A DNA stretch of 64,000 nucleotides from Halalkalicoccus subterraneus. GTDB taxonomy: Archaea > Halobacteriota > Halobacteria > Halobacteriales > Halalkalicoccaceae. The notes under the pieces were generated by a model. The model made no database searches. It had not been told where the DNA came from and was given only the letters and a program-made list of their open reading frames with translations. The stretch covers positions 1-64,000 of the forward strand of contig NZ_RDQG01000021.1 of NCBI RefSeq assembly GCF_003697815.1, read 5' to 3'. Both the position numbers and the translations under genes were made by a program. Shown piece after piece: positions 32,488-42,256 of the stretch. Position 1 is the first letter of the stretch, and each line of letters opens with the position of its first letter.

Positions 32488-35070
32488 ATGACGACCGTCC
32501 ATGTCCTCTATATCGGCCGTGCGGCCCGTACGCTCGAACGGCTACTCGCCGAATCCGACACTTCGTCTCCGATCATCGTCACCGCCGTCCCGACGGTCGA
32601 GGCGGCCGTCGAGTGGCTTTCGACCGGACAGTCGGACTGTCTGGTCTGGGGCCTCGACTGCGAGGACGCTCCCCAACTGGAGCGGCTGTTCTCGATCGCA
32701 CCCGGAGTTCCGGTCGTGGTTCCCGAGTCGACCTCGCCGCCCGAGTGTCTCGAGAGAGACGCTCCCTCGATCACGCGGACGCGCGACAGCTCGCTCGTCG
32801 AGGCGGTGAGATCGACCGCGGAGCCGGATGACGCCCCTCTGGACTCGCCGCCGGAGGTGATCCTCTCGTTGCTCGATCGGTCGGCCGATCGGATCGCCAG
32901 GATCGACCGTGAAGGGATCTACCGGTCGGTAAGCGAGAAGCTGGCCGATAGCCTCGACCGGTCGAGCGCGGAGCTACTCGAGGCCTCGGTCGGAACCGCC
33001 TGTCCGGGTGATCCCGAGACCGTCGTCGAGCACGGCCGTCGGGCGATCGAGACGGGGACGATACAGCGAGACTCGGACGGGACCTATCGGTACGTCTACG
33101 TCCCGATCGACGGCGAACAGTTCCAACTCGTCGTTCAGGATCCCGAGCCGGCGACGAACGGTCAGCGGGTCGAACCCGCAAACGAGTTCATCGAGACCGT
33201 CCTCGACCGGTTGACGGACATCTTCTTCGTCTTCGACCTGTCCGGTCGGTTCCTCCACTGGAACGACCGCCTCACCGAGGTGACCGGCTACACCGACGAG
33301 GAGATCCAGTCGATGACGCCGATGGAGTTCTTCGTCAAGGAGGACTACGAGCGGATCGATTCGGCCATCTCCGAGATCGTCGAGACCGGCGATGCGACCG
33401 AGATCGTTCGCATCCGAACCCATGGAGGGCAGTTGTTACCCTACGAGTTCACCGGATCGATGGTCACCCACGAGGACGGAGCGCCCCGATACGTCTGCGG
33501 GGTCGCACGCGACGTCTCGCGCCGCCGCCGCTCGGAACGGGTGTTGCGCGAGCGCGAACAGGCGCTTGCGAACCTCATTCGAAACTTGCCGGGCGTGGTC
33601 TATCGGTACCGAAACGAGTCGGGGTTTCCCGTGGAGTTCATGAGCGAGGGCTGTTCGAGCCTGACTGGCTATCCGAGGGACCACCTCGAATCCGGCGAAC
33701 TCTCCTGGATGAACGACGTGATCCATCCCGAGGATCGCGCGGGCGTCAAGCGCGACGTACGGGAGGCACTCGAGGCCGGCGAGCAGTACCAGACGACCTA
33801 CCGCGTCGAAACCGCCGGCGACGGGATCCGGTGGATCTGGGAACAGGGAGGCGGGGTCGACGCGCCCGACGGGACGGTCGAGTACCTCGACGGGTACCTC
33901 ACCGAGATCACCGATATCGTCGAGATCGAGGAGGAACTACGCCGCGAGAAGGCCTTCACCGAGAGCGCGCTCGACGCCCAACCCGACCTGTTCTACGTCT
34001 TCGCGCCCGACGGTACCATCCTGCGCTGGAACGACCGGTACAACGAGGTGACCGGCTACACCGACGAGGAGATCCAGTCGATGCACCCCATCGACTTCAT
34101 CGCCGACGAGGACGTCCCGCAGGTACTCGATACGGTCGAAGCGCTCACGGATGATCACGAGTCGGTCTCGATCGAGGCCACGCTCGTGAGCAAGGACGGG
34201 ACGCATATTCCCTACGAGTTCACCGGCTCCGTCATCGAGGACATCGGCGAACCGACCTTCGACACCCACGAGGCCGACGTCTACATCTGTGGTACGGGCC
34301 GTGACATCTCCCAGCGGGTCACCGCCGAGCGAGAACGCCAGGAGGCGATCACCGAACTCGAGCGCTCGAACGCCGAACTCGAACGCTTCGCCTACGTGGC
34401 GTCTCACGACCTCAAGGAACCGCTTCGAATGATCCGGAGCTATCTCGACCTGATCCAGCGCCGCTACGAGAGCGAACTCGACGAGGACGCGGACGAGTTC
34501 ATCACCTACGCCGTCGACGGCGCAGAACGGATGCGACAGATGATCGACGATCTGCTGACCTACTCCCGTGTCGGTACCGACGACATCACGCTTCAGTCGG
34601 TCGACTGCAACGCGGTTCTCGATCGGGTCATCGACGCGCTTCGTCTCTCGATCGAGGAGACGGACGCCGATATCACGGTCGAACCGCTTCCGACCATCGA
34701 GGCTGACGACCAGCAGCTCGGTCAGCTCTTTCAGAACCTCGTCAGTAACGCCATCGCCTACGCGGGTGATTCATCGCCGAGTGTCCGCATCTCCGCGAGC
34801 GACCGCGGGGATGAATGGCGTTTTTCGGTCTCGGATTCGGGTGTCGGTATCGAGCCCGATATGACCGACGAGGTGTTCGAGATCTTCTCTTCGGGATCGG
34901 CCTCCTCGAGCACCGGAATCGGCTTGGCTATCTGTCAGAAGATCATCCGGCGCCACGACGGCGAGATCTGGGTCGAATCCGAACCCGGCGTCGGTTCGAC
35001 GTTTCATTTTACCGTACCAAGCGGAAAACCGATCGACGCCGAAGGCGGACTCGAACCGTCGGATGGATAG
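32488..35070 (+). CDS. Multi-PAS sensor histidine kinase
   Basis: 860 aa, with no membrane segment visible and so probably cytoplasmic. Domains in order: a degenerate receiver-like region (1-110), a divergent PAS (about 121-225), three further PAS/PAC domains (about 232-355, 356-485, 486-620), HisKA with the phospho-accepting His in ASHDLKEPLRM (about H640), then HATPase_c with N box QNLVSNAIAYAG and DSGVGIEPDM and GIGLAICQKI. PAS domains 2 and 4 share a 40-bp identical DNA stretch, pointing to internal duplication. No cognate response regulator is adjacent. Confidence 0.92.
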   Translation: MTTVHVLYIGRAARTLERLLAESDTSSPIIVTAVPTVEAAVEWLSTGQSDCLVWGLDCEDAPQLERLFSIAPGVPVVVPESTSPPECLERDAPSITRTRDSSLVEAVRSTAEPDDAPLDSPPEVILSLLDRSADRIARIDREGIYRSVSEKLADSLDRSSAELLEASVGTACPGDPETVVEHGRRAIETGTIQRDSDGTYRYVYVPIDGEQFQLVVQDPEPATNGQRVEPANEFIETVLDRLTDIFFVFDLSGRFLHWNDRLTEVTGYTDEEIQSMTPMEFFVKEDYERIDSAISEIVETGDATEIVRIRTHGGQLLPYEFTGSMVTHEDGAPRYVCGVARDVSRRRRSERVLREREQALANLIRNLPGVVYRYRNESGFPVEFMSEGCSSLTGYPRDHLESGELSWMNDVIHPEDRAGVKRDVREALEAGEQYQTTYRVETAGDGIRWIWEQGGGVDAPDGTVEYLDGYLTEITDIVEIEEELRREKAFTESALDAQPDLFYVFAPDGTILRWNDRYNEVTGYTDEEIQSMHPIDFIADEDVPQVLDTVEALTDDHESVSIEATLVSKDGTHIPYEFTGSVIEDIGEPTFDTHEADVYICGTGRDISQRVTAERERQEAITELERSNAELERFAYVASHDLKEPLRMIRSYLDLIQRRYESELDEDADEFITYAVDGAERMRQMIDDLLTYSRVGTDDITLQSVDCNAVLDRVIDALRLSIEETDADITVEPLPTIEADDQQLGQLFQNLVSNAIAYAGDSSPSVRISASDRGDEWRFSVSDSGVGIEPDMTDEVFEIFSSGSASSSTGIGLAICQKIIRRHDGEIWVESEPGVGSTFHFTVPSGKPIDAEGGLEPSDG

Positions 35071-35322
35071 CGCCCGTACCACTCTTGCTCTTCGAGGCGT
35101 TTATTGTGGTATTAACAGATGAACTGAGCTAAAATCGATTCAGCGAAACGTTCCTCTCCGATTAACGTGAACGTTATTCTCGACCGAATTCCCGAATACC
35201 ACGTGTTTCGAACCGGTATACTACCGTTTTCAACTCTGAGTCGGGTGTAGGAGATGTAGCCTCGTAAACTATCGTCCGGTTATATATCCTCGGCTAGCAG
35301 ACTATGGTGTGAGGTACACTGA

Positions 35323-35637
35323 ATGCATGATTTAACAGGTTTCCAGCGTGACCTACTCTTGGTGATCGCTGGGCTCGATGAACCGAAGGGTCTGGACGTC
35401 AACGACGAACTCGAGGAGTACTACGGGACTGAGATCCGCCACGGACGTCTGTATCCGAACCTCGATACGCTGGTTAACAAGGGACTGGTGAAGAAGGGCA
35501 AACACGATCTACGGACCAACAAGTACATCCTGACAGACCGCGGCGAGCGCGAGATCGAGGCTCGGCTCAACTGGCAGCTCTCGTATATCCCCGACGAGAT
35601 CAAAAGCCGCCTCGAAGGTCTCCCTCAGATGCAGTAG
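35323..35637 (+). CDS. PadR-family transcriptional regulator
   Basis: 104 aa winged-helix protein. LLLVIAGLDEPKGLDVNDEL, then EIRHGRLYPNLDTLVNKGLV and TNKYILTDRGEREIEARLNW fit the haloarchaeal PadR group closely. These small dimers usually lack a long C-terminal dimerisation domain, as here. TATATATCC at 35281-35289 is a promoter-like element about 40 bases upstream of the ATG. Target genes are unknown; the surface-glycan genes that follow are candidates by position only. Confidence 0.88.
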   Translation: MHDLTGFQRDLLLVIAGLDEPKGLDVNDELEEYYGTEIRHGRLYPNLDTLVNKGLVKKGKHDLRTNKYILTDRGEREIEARLNWQLSYIPDEIKSRLEGLPQMQ

Positions 35638-35690
35638 TCGATCGCCCTCATGCAGACAGTTTCCACCCGTGTGCGATGGGGGGGAGAACG

Positions 35691-37316
35691 CTATTCGAGG
35701 TAACCGAGATCCGAGAGTCGATCCTTTACTTGCCCGTCCTCGGCGCTATTCGCCGTCGAATCCGAGTATTCGGGATACGTCTCCGAACCGCTGTCGTCGA
35801 CCACCGGTAGGACCCGTCCGTCCATCCGGTCGCTGTACGGCACGCCCAACGCGGCACAGATCGTCGGACCCACGTCGAACAGGTGCGCGTCCGATAGATC
35901 CGCGTCGGTGTCGATCCCGTCGCCCGCGGCGACGACGATCCCGTCGAGCTTGTGGTTCCACGGTTCGGTCGGCGGCCCGAACAGTCCGTCGCGCAACTGG
36001 GCCGAGAGGAACTGCTCGAAGTCCTTCGGTACCGTCAGGATATCGACCCCATTCTCTGCGTACGGTCCCCAGAAGTACTCCTCGCGCGGGGCGACCTCGC
36101 CGAAGACCGGATCCCCGTCGGGGGTTTCGACGCCTTCGAGCCGCTCGATCAGCTCGTCCCGTAACGCCTCGTACTCTCCTCGCGCAACGACGCCCTCCGG
36201 ATCGCGCCCTTCGAGGTTGATTCGAACCCCGAGCTCGGTGCGAGCCCGCATGTATGCCCGTGATTCGGGGAAGTCGACCTGCTGTGCGCCGGTCCGACTC
36301 ACGCCGGAGGGCGCGTAGCGCCGGGCGAGCGACCCTAGCCCGAGTCGATCGAGGACGGCGATCGCACGCGACGGGGTCAGGCCCGTCTTTGCGACTGCGG
36401 CCACGGCCCGTTCGATCCGGTTTGGCTCCCAGGTCGTCCGCTCGTCGCCTTGGCGCAGCTGTTCGCGGATCGGGTTCCACGACGGCATTCCCTTTCCGCC
36501 AGCCGACGTTTCGACATATCCCTCGCGCCGGAGGTACTCGTTGATGCGGAACTCGTAGTTCTCGTAGGGACCGATTCCGTGATCGCTCGCGATGAACACG
36601 CGTTTCGGCTCGCACTCGGCCATGATCTCGCCGATCTGCTCGTCGGTCGTCTCGTAGATCCGCCTGACCTTCTCGTGATCACCCTCGAACTCGTGAAAGA
36701 CCGTATCGGTCTTCTGAAACTGGACGAACCCGAAATCGGGTTCGTACTCGTCGGCGAGGTAGCGAAACGCTTCCCCGCGCATCCGCGCCAGCGTACAGTA
36801 CTCGTCCATCTTCTGTGTCTCGCTGTATTCGAGATCGCCGCGCGAGTAGTTCGGATACACCCTGTACTCACCGATCGCTTCCTCGACATCCTCGAGGAGT
36901 CCCTTCGGATGTGTGCCGGGGTTTTCGGGGCCGATGAACCCGGGGAGGATCGCGCCGTCTATCTCGTCGGGGGGATGGGTGACCGGGACGTTAACGATCA
37001 CGCTCGAGCGGTCGTGTTCGTCGAGCAGCCGCCAGAGGGCGTGCTCGCGGACGTGGTTTGCCGTCACGACCTCCCAGTCATAGCCGTCGTAGTCGACGAA
37101 GCCGAAGACGCCGTGCTTGCCCGGGTTCACACCCGTGTACATGGAGGGCCACGCGCTCGGCGTCCAGGGGGGGATCTGTGATTCGAGTGGGCCGCTCGTG
37201 CCCTCCTCGATGATCGACTCGATGTGCGGAATGCTGTCGGTTTCGGAGAGGCGATCGAAGACGGGTTGGCAGGCAGCGTCGATCCCGATCAGAAGTGTGT
37301 CCATTCGATTGCTCAT
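35691..37316 (-). CDS. Alkaline phosphatase superfamily / type I phosphodiesterase-like enzyme
   Basis: 541 aa without a signal peptide. The fold is that of nucleotide pyrophosphatase/phosphodiesterases. LLIGIDAACQPVFDRL carries the first metal-binding Asp. The nucleophile is Thr52 in PPWTPSAWPSMYTG, and ASDHGIGPYE supplies Asp-His metal ligands. GKHGVFGFVDYDGYDWEVV is typical of the haloarchaeal subgroup found in polysaccharide clusters. It would cleave phosphoesters, possibly on a lipid- or nucleotide-linked sugar. It converges on padR and is followed upstream by the GT-C-like gene on the same strand. Confidence 0.83.
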   Translation of the reverse strand: MSNRMDTLLIGIDAACQPVFDRLSETDSIPHIESIIEEGTSGPLESQIPPWTPSAWPSMYTGVNPGKHGVFGFVDYDGYDWEVVTANHVREHALWRLLDEHDRSSVIVNVPVTHPPDEIDGAILPGFIGPENPGTHPKGLLEDVEEAIGEYRVYPNYSRGDLEYSETQKMDEYCTLARMRGEAFRYLADEYEPDFGFVQFQKTDTVFHEFEGDHEKVRRIYETTDEQIGEIMAECEPKRVFIASDHGIGPYENYEFRINEYLRREGYVETSAGGKGMPSWNPIREQLRQGDERTTWEPNRIERAVAAVAKTGLTPSRAIAVLDRLGLGSLARRYAPSGVSRTGAQQVDFPESRAYMRARTELGVRINLEGRDPEGVVARGEYEALRDELIERLEGVETPDGDPVFGEVAPREEYFWGPYAENGVDILTVPKDFEQFLSAQLRDGLFGPPTEPWNHKLDGIVVAAGDGIDTDADLSDAHLFDVGPTICAALGVPYSDRMDGRVLPVVDDSGSETYPEYSDSTANSAEDGQVKDRLSDLGYLE

Positions 37317-37413
37317 TGCGTCCTTGTTTTCCGTTTGGTGGTCATCTGGTTAAAACACCGCCCTCTGTATTTCGCGTGTCCGTGGGTCTCGATCACGAAC
37401 CCGCCGTTCGAGT

Positions 37414-39429
37414 TCACGCGTCGGTATCCCCTTCACCTTCGAAAGTGACGCCGCTGTCGGCATCGGTATCGACGTCCCAGGTCGCCGTACACATCGTTAC
37501 ATCGCTGTTGTCGTAGGCGTAGTGTCGCTCGGGCCCACAGAGTTCGCTTCGGCTGATGCCGGGAGTGACGCTTTGCTCGTCCTCAGCGACGAAGAACGTA
37601 CCGCCCGTGCTTTGGTGCTCCCGATAGATCACCGTCTCGGAGTCGCGAAGGCCCTGGTCGGTGACGTTCGTCGCGACCGCAGGTCCGGGTCCGGCCCGTG
37701 AGAAGACGGTGTTGTACGGATGGTCCGTGTGATAGACCTCGCCCGCCTCCTCGTCAACCGGACGGATTTCGCCGATCGTATCGACTGCGCTCAGCTCGGC
37801 TTGGTTGTAACTGTACTGGGTCTGGGCGTCGGGGAATCGTGGGTTATCGATCGTGCCGTCGGTCGCGGCGAACGACACTACCGGGAACGTGAGGGCGAAC
37901 ACGAGCAACACGACGAGAACGACCGGCGTCGTCAGGCGGCGAGAGAGGTACGCGACGCCGACCGCCGCAAGCAGGCCCATCGGAGCGGCGAGGAAGGCGT
38001 ACCAGCGCTGAGGAATGAACGTCCGCACGCCGAACATGGGAAAGCCGAGGATGAACACGAGCATCACGACGATTGCGGCCCCGCACATGATCGCTCCATG
38101 AGTGATGTTGCGTCGTCTGAGGACGTAGAAACAGCCCACGACCGCGAGGGCGAACGGAATGAGGAACACCGCCGCGTCGATGTACTGGACCGCCTGTTCG
38201 ATCAGCGTCGGGTCGAGGGCCGATTCCGAGCGTGATCCCGTCGTGTCGCCGAGGCCCGCCGATTGCTCGAGGGTCACGCGAAAGAAGCTGAACGTCGTCG
38301 CGAGGAACGTATCGCCGTTATACGGCGTCAGCGACCACATGAACGTGATGAATCCGAGGTCGAACGCCAGCAGTCCGGTGAGGCTCACAGAATCGGTGCG
38401 TCCGGCGCGGAGTCCACGAAACTGACTCGGCGGGCTGAACAGTTCGAAGCGCAACAGGAGGTGTGCGAGCAGTCCTGCACCCGTCAGGATCAGCATGATG
38501 AACGCCGAGATCTGGTGGGTGAGGATCGTCGCGACGCTGAGGAGGACGATCAGGGTGAACTCCCGGCCGCCCGGAGTGACGTCGAGCACCCTGACGAGCA
38601 GATAAAACACGCCGAGGAAGAAGATCAATCCGAGCCCGGTCGGGATCAGATGGATCGACCACTCGACGGTGTGCGCCGAAATCGCGTAGATCGCGGTCGC
38701 AAACAGGCTCCAGCGTGCGGAAACGAACAGCCGCGACGCGATGTAGAGAAACACCGGTGAGAACGCCATTGCGAATCCGATCGAGAGGAACAGTCCGTCT
38801 CTGACCGGGATGTCGCCCAGAATACTCGTCGCGGCGACCGCGAGGTGGAACAGCGGCGACGCGTAGTACTTGTTCCCCTCGAGGAAACCGAGCGAACCGG
38901 TTTCGACGATGGAGACCGTCCACGAGGGGACGTGCGTCCAGACGTCGATCCCGATGAACCCGGGGGTCGTTAGCAAGGCGATATACCGGATGGTGAACGC
39001 GAACGCGAGGATCTGGACCATCACCAACCACGGCACGAAGTCCCGCTCGCGCGTGAAGAAGATCTGTGCGAAGATGGTGATGCCGATGACCGTTGCGATG
39101 GTGTAGAACGCCGTCGTCCGACCGCCCTGATAGAGCCCGAGGAAGATCAACAGGCCGGTTCCGAGGATCGTCACGCTCGGCAGCAGTCGACCCGCCCACG
39201 TCGGAAGCGCTGGAAGCCCCTCCGTGTTGTTCGTCCGGACCGCGAGCAGGTATATCACGGAGGCGAACACCAGTGCGAGGGGAATCGCGACGATGTAAAA
39301 GTTCGACGCGACCAGTCGAAGCGGTAACAGCCCGATGGCCAGTACGAGCGCGAGGATCGCACCGATCACGTCGAAGCGCTGTGTCGAAAGCCAGCCGTAG
39401 AACCGGCCGCTAATGGCCACGGCGGTCAC
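37414..39429 (-). CDS. Polytopic membrane protein, GT-C-like (paralogue of 11896-13815)
   Basis: 671 aa with about 13 membrane helices and an extracytoplasmic C-terminal domain. GIDVWTHVPSWTVSIVETGS is the acidic first loop, NKYYASPLFHLAVAATSILG and [18 protein letters not shown] follow, all shared in the same order with the other copy. So is the C-terminal CGPERHYAYDNSDVTMC. The likely role is a GT-C glycosyltransferase or polymerase using lipid-phosphate sugars. Its neighbours are a polysaccharide deacetylase-like gene, an LpxD-like gene and a phosphodiesterase. Confidence 0.72.
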   Translation of the reverse strand: MTAVAISGRFYGWLSTQRFDVIGAILALVLAIGLLPLRLVASNFYIVAIPLALVFASVIYLLAVRTNNTEGLPALPTWAGRLLPSVTILGTGLLIFLGLYQGGRTTAFYTIATVIGITIFAQIFFTRERDFVPWLVMVQILAFAFTIRYIALLTTPGFIGIDVWTHVPSWTVSIVETGSLGFLEGNKYYASPLFHLAVAATSILGDIPVRDGLFLSIGFAMAFSPVFLYIASRLFVSARWSLFATAIYAISAHTVEWSIHLIPTGLGLIFFLGVFYLLVRVLDVTPGGREFTLIVLLSVATILTHQISAFIMLILTGAGLLAHLLLRFELFSPPSQFRGLRAGRTDSVSLTGLLAFDLGFITFMWSLTPYNGDTFLATTFSFFRVTLEQSAGLGDTTGSRSESALDPTLIEQAVQYIDAAVFLIPFALAVVGCFYVLRRRNITHGAIMCGAAIVVMLVFILGFPMFGVRTFIPQRWYAFLAAPMGLLAAVGVAYLSRRLTTPVVLVVLLVFALTFPVVSFAATDGTIDNPRFPDAQTQYSYNQAELSAVDTIGEIRPVDEEAGEVYHTDHPYNTVFSRAGPGPAVATNVTDQGLRDSETVIYREHQSTGGTFFVAEDEQSVTPGISRSELCGPERHYAYDNSDVTMCTATWDVDTDADSGVTFEGEGDTDA

Positions 39430-39462
39430 CTCGGGTCGACCGCCGACCGCGGGTCTGACAGT

Positions 39463-40233
39463 TCATTCGTTTGTTCCGTATTGAAATTCGTCAACGTTAT
39501 ATTTCTTTTCAACAAGCTGTTCGTGCATAAACCGTCTCGTTCGCTCCAGTTCGGCCTCGACCTCGTTCGAAAGCCGGGTCTCGAAGTCGGCGTCCTCGTC
39601 GCCCCACAATCCCGGATGCGTGAGTATCTGGAGCTTATCGGGGAGTTCGCCCGCGAGCGGATGTTCCTCGCGCCAGCGCTGGTTCGAGTCGCCACGGTAG
39701 GCGATGTCAGTGAAGAACCGCTCCTCGTAGGTGCTCGTAAAGCCCTCGAACGACCGCCGAAAGAGCCACTCGTCGGGTCGGTGAAACGAGACCGCTTCGC
39801 TCACATTGCCGACGGCACATGCCAGTGCCTCGCGCTCTTCAAGGACTCGTTCGGTGACAGCAGTCGAGGACGCCTCGCCGTCCCAGTACTGGTGAGTACT
39901 GAAATGGATGCCGATAGTGTGTCCCATCGATTGCAGTTCCCCGAGCGCGCTCCTGATAGGCTTATAAAAGACGTTGTACAGCGGGCAGTTCAGCAACACG
40001 AAGTACGTCGCTTCGATCCCCAGATCGGCCTCGATCCGGCCCATCTCGAGTGCCTTCCGTGGCGAGAAGTCGATGTCGTGTCTGACGATCATCTCGCCGG
40101 GTTCGAGCGGGTCGTCGTAGTCGGCGGGGGTGTAACCCGCATCGAGGAGGTCGGTGAGAAATCGTTCGTACCAGTCGAAGGTGAACTCGACCGGCTCCGT
40201 CGGTTCTCGTCTGGAGGGGCTGTGAGTGTTCAT
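39463..40233 (-). CDS. Polysaccharide deacetylase-like protein (cytoplasmic)
   Basis: 256 aa without a signal peptide. MIVRHDIDFSPRKALEMGRI contains the metal-binding Asp-x-Asp-like start of the NodB-homology fold. GHTIGIHFSTHQYW gives the histidines of the second motif. PLYNVFYKPIRSAL and SFHRPDEWLF also fit the family. Such enzymes often act on sugar intermediates in nucleotide-sugar clusters. Its start overlaps the stop of the LpxD-like gene by four bases (ATGA), indicating translational coupling and a shared pathway. Confidence 0.8.
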   Translation of the reverse strand: MNTHSPSRREPTEPVEFTFDWYERFLTDLLDAGYTPADYDDPLEPGEMIVRHDIDFSPRKALEMGRIEADLGIEATYFVLLNCPLYNVFYKPIRSALGELQSMGHTIGIHFSTHQYWDGEASSTAVTERVLEEREALACAVGNVSEAVSFHRPDEWLFRRSFEGFTSTYEERFFTDIAYRGDSNQRWREEHPLAGELPDKLQILTHPGLWGDEDADFETRLSNEVEAELERTRRFMHEQLVEKKYNVDEFQYGTNE

Positions 40234-41054
40234 TGCTCTGTGATGGGCCGGGCCGGCGTCCCGACGACGGTCGTATCGTCGGGGACGTCCGAGAGGACGC
40301 CCGCGTTCATCCCCACTTCGGCGTCATCACCAATGGCGATGTCGGTTGCGACCGAGACGTGCGGATGGATCGTCACGCGCTCGCCGACGGTCGCACCGCC
40401 CGAAAACCCCGATCCGTAGGCGACGGTAGTGTCGCTCCCGATCCGGACCTGGTGGGCGAGGTGGACCTGCCCGCTCAGTTTCGCGCCGTGCTCGACGACG
40501 GTCTCGTCGAAGACCGCGCGGTCGATCGAGCTGTTGGGGCCGACCTCGACGTCGTCCTCGATCAGGACGTCTCCGTCGTGAATCTGCCGGTGGAGCCGGC
40601 CCGCCTCCTCGCGCGCGAAACCAAATCCCGCACTTCCGAGGACTGCGCCGGCTCGTATCGTGCAGTCGTCGCCGATCTCGACACAGTCGGCGATACGTGT
40701 CTGTGGACCGATAACGCACCGCTCGCCGATCGTCGCCCCCTCCTCGACGACCGCAGTCGGGTGGACCCGTGTCTCCCCGACCCGGTCCATGAAGAACTCG
40801 TTTGCGGCCCTGACGAACGCGAGCTTGGGCTCGGGGACGAACACGAGTGTTCTCCCCTCGACGGTTCCGATTTCGGGCGGACAGACGATCGCGCCAGCAT
40901 CCGAACTCCTGACGTACTCGGGGTCGTCGTAGACGCAGAACGCGAGCTCGTCGGTGGTGGCCGAGTCGAGTGCGCCGACACCTTCGACGGCCGTCTCGGG
41001 CCCGACGTGCTCGCCGTCGACGAACGCGGCGATCTCGGTTGACTGAATCCTCAC
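40230..41054 (-). CDS. LpxD-like sugar N-acyltransferase
   Basis: 274 aa. The N-terminal 95 residues (DGEHVGPETAVEGVGALDSA, then LAFCVYDDPEYVRSSDAGAI) resemble the uridine-binding domain of UDP-3-O-acylglucosamine N-acyltransferase. The rest is a left-handed hexapeptide beta-helix (VHPTAVVEEGATIGERCVIG, then GAVLGSAGFGFA and SIDRAVFDETVVEHGAKLS). Archaea lack lipid A, so the acceptor is probably an amino sugar of a surface glycan. It is coupled to the deacetylase-like gene, so deacetylation and acylation may be consecutive steps. Confidence 0.83.
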   Translation of the reverse strand: MRIQSTEIAAFVDGEHVGPETAVEGVGALDSATTDELAFCVYDDPEYVRSSDAGAIVCPPEIGTVEGRTLVFVPEPKLAFVRAANEFFMDRVGETRVHPTAVVEEGATIGERCVIGPQTRIADCVEIGDDCTIRAGAVLGSAGFGFAREEAGRLHRQIHDGDVLIEDDVEVGPNSSIDRAVFDETVVEHGAKLSGQVHLAHQVRIGSDTTVAYGSGFSGGATVGERVTIHPHVSVATDIAIGDDAEVGMNAGVLSDVPDDTTVVGTPARPITEQ

Positions 41055-41226
41055 TGTAGTCTCACTCGCAGTCGTTTCGGGAGGTATTTTATTATCCCGA
41101 CTCTAACGGCCGGCTGTCGAAGCACCTGCTCCGGTCACGACCACGGGAACCTGTCGCTGTGGACACAGTAGACCCCCCATAGTAATGGCCCGTGATCCGA
41201 GAGCTACCGACGAGATCTGCTCTATC

Positions 41227-42192
41227 ATGTATAACGACAAAACGATCGCCGCCGTGATTCCGGCGTACAACGAGGAGCCGTTTATCGGTGAGGTCATCGA
41301 GACCCTCCCCGAGTTCATCGACCGCGCGTACGTGATCGACGACCGCTCGACCGACGATACGTGGGGCGAGATCCAGCGCAAGGCCGAGGCCGTCAACGAT
41401 GAGGGCGAGACCACACTCGATCGCGTCGTCCCGATTCGCCACGCCGAGAACAAGGGCGTCGGCGGTGCGATCAAGACGGGCTACCTCCACGCGCTCGACG
41501 ACGAGATGGAGGTCACGGCCGTCATGGCGGGCGACGGCCAGACCGAACCCGACATCGTCGAGCGGATCGTCCGTCCCGTCGCCGAAGGCAAGGCCGAGTA
41601 CTCGAAGGGGAATCGCCTGCTCGGGGCCGAACGCCGCGACATGCCGTTGTTCCGGCAGATCGGGAACTTCACCCTGACGCTGATCACGAAGATCGCGAGT
41701 GGCTACTGGAAGATCATGGACCCCCAGAACGGGTCGACCGCGATCTCCTACGAGGCGCTCGACAAGGTGGGGATCGAGGACATGTACGAGGACTACGGCT
41801 ACTGTAACGACCTGCTCGTGCGCCTCAACGCCAAGAACATGCGCGTCGCCGACGTGAAACGCCGCGCAGTCTACAAGGACGAGGAGAGCGGCATCGACTA
41901 TAAGACCTACATCCCGAAGGTATCGGGGCTGCTTCTCAGGGATTTCCTCTGGCGGCTTCGCGTGAAGTACCTGATCCGGGACTTCCACCCGCTGGCGCTG
42001 TTCTACTACGTCGGCGCGGCCTCGGCGGGTATCGGGCTGTTTTCGGCGCTCAAATCAGCGCTCGATCGTGAGGGGACTTCCCGGGGGACCTCGATCGTCT
42101 TGTTCGTGCTCGGCTGGCTGTTCATGCTGCTTGCGATGGTCTTCGACATGGAAGAGAGCAAGGACCTCGAAGTCCTGCTGTACGACGAGTAG
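41227..42192 (+). CDS. GT2 family glycosyltransferase (dolichol-phosphate sugar synthase-like)
   Basis: 321 aa from ATG 41227 (MYNDKTIAAVIPAYNEEPF), the usual family start; an in-frame ATG at 41185 adds 14 residues. GT-A motifs are IDDRSTDDTW, MAGDGQTEPD (metal/nucleotide-binding DGQ) and MDPQNGSTAISY. Two membrane helices close the protein (FYYVGAASAGIGLFSAL and IVLFVLGWLFMLLAMVF). The arrangement resembles AglJ/DPM1-like enzymes that load a sugar onto dolichol phosphate. TTTTATTATC near 41085 may be its TATA box. It is divergent from the LpxD-like gene. Confidence 0.87.
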   Translation: MYNDKTIAAVIPAYNEEPFIGEVIETLPEFIDRAYVIDDRSTDDTWGEIQRKAEAVNDEGETTLDRVVPIRHAENKGVGGAIKTGYLHALDDEMEVTAVMAGDGQTEPDIVERIVRPVAEGKAEYSKGNRLLGAERRDMPLFRQIGNFTLTLITKIASGYWKIMDPQNGSTAISYEALDKVGIEDMYEDYGYCNDLLVRLNAKNMRVADVKRRAVYKDEESGIDYKTYIPKVSGLLLRDFLWRLRVKYLIRDFHPLALFYYVGAASAGIGLFSALKSALDREGTSRGTSIVLFVLGWLFMLLAMVFDMEESKDLEVLLYDE

Positions 42193-42256
42193 GAGTAGTC
42201 GCGCCGAGTCGACGATCGACCGATACGGTCTTCGAGTCGAAATCGCCGCTGTTCGT

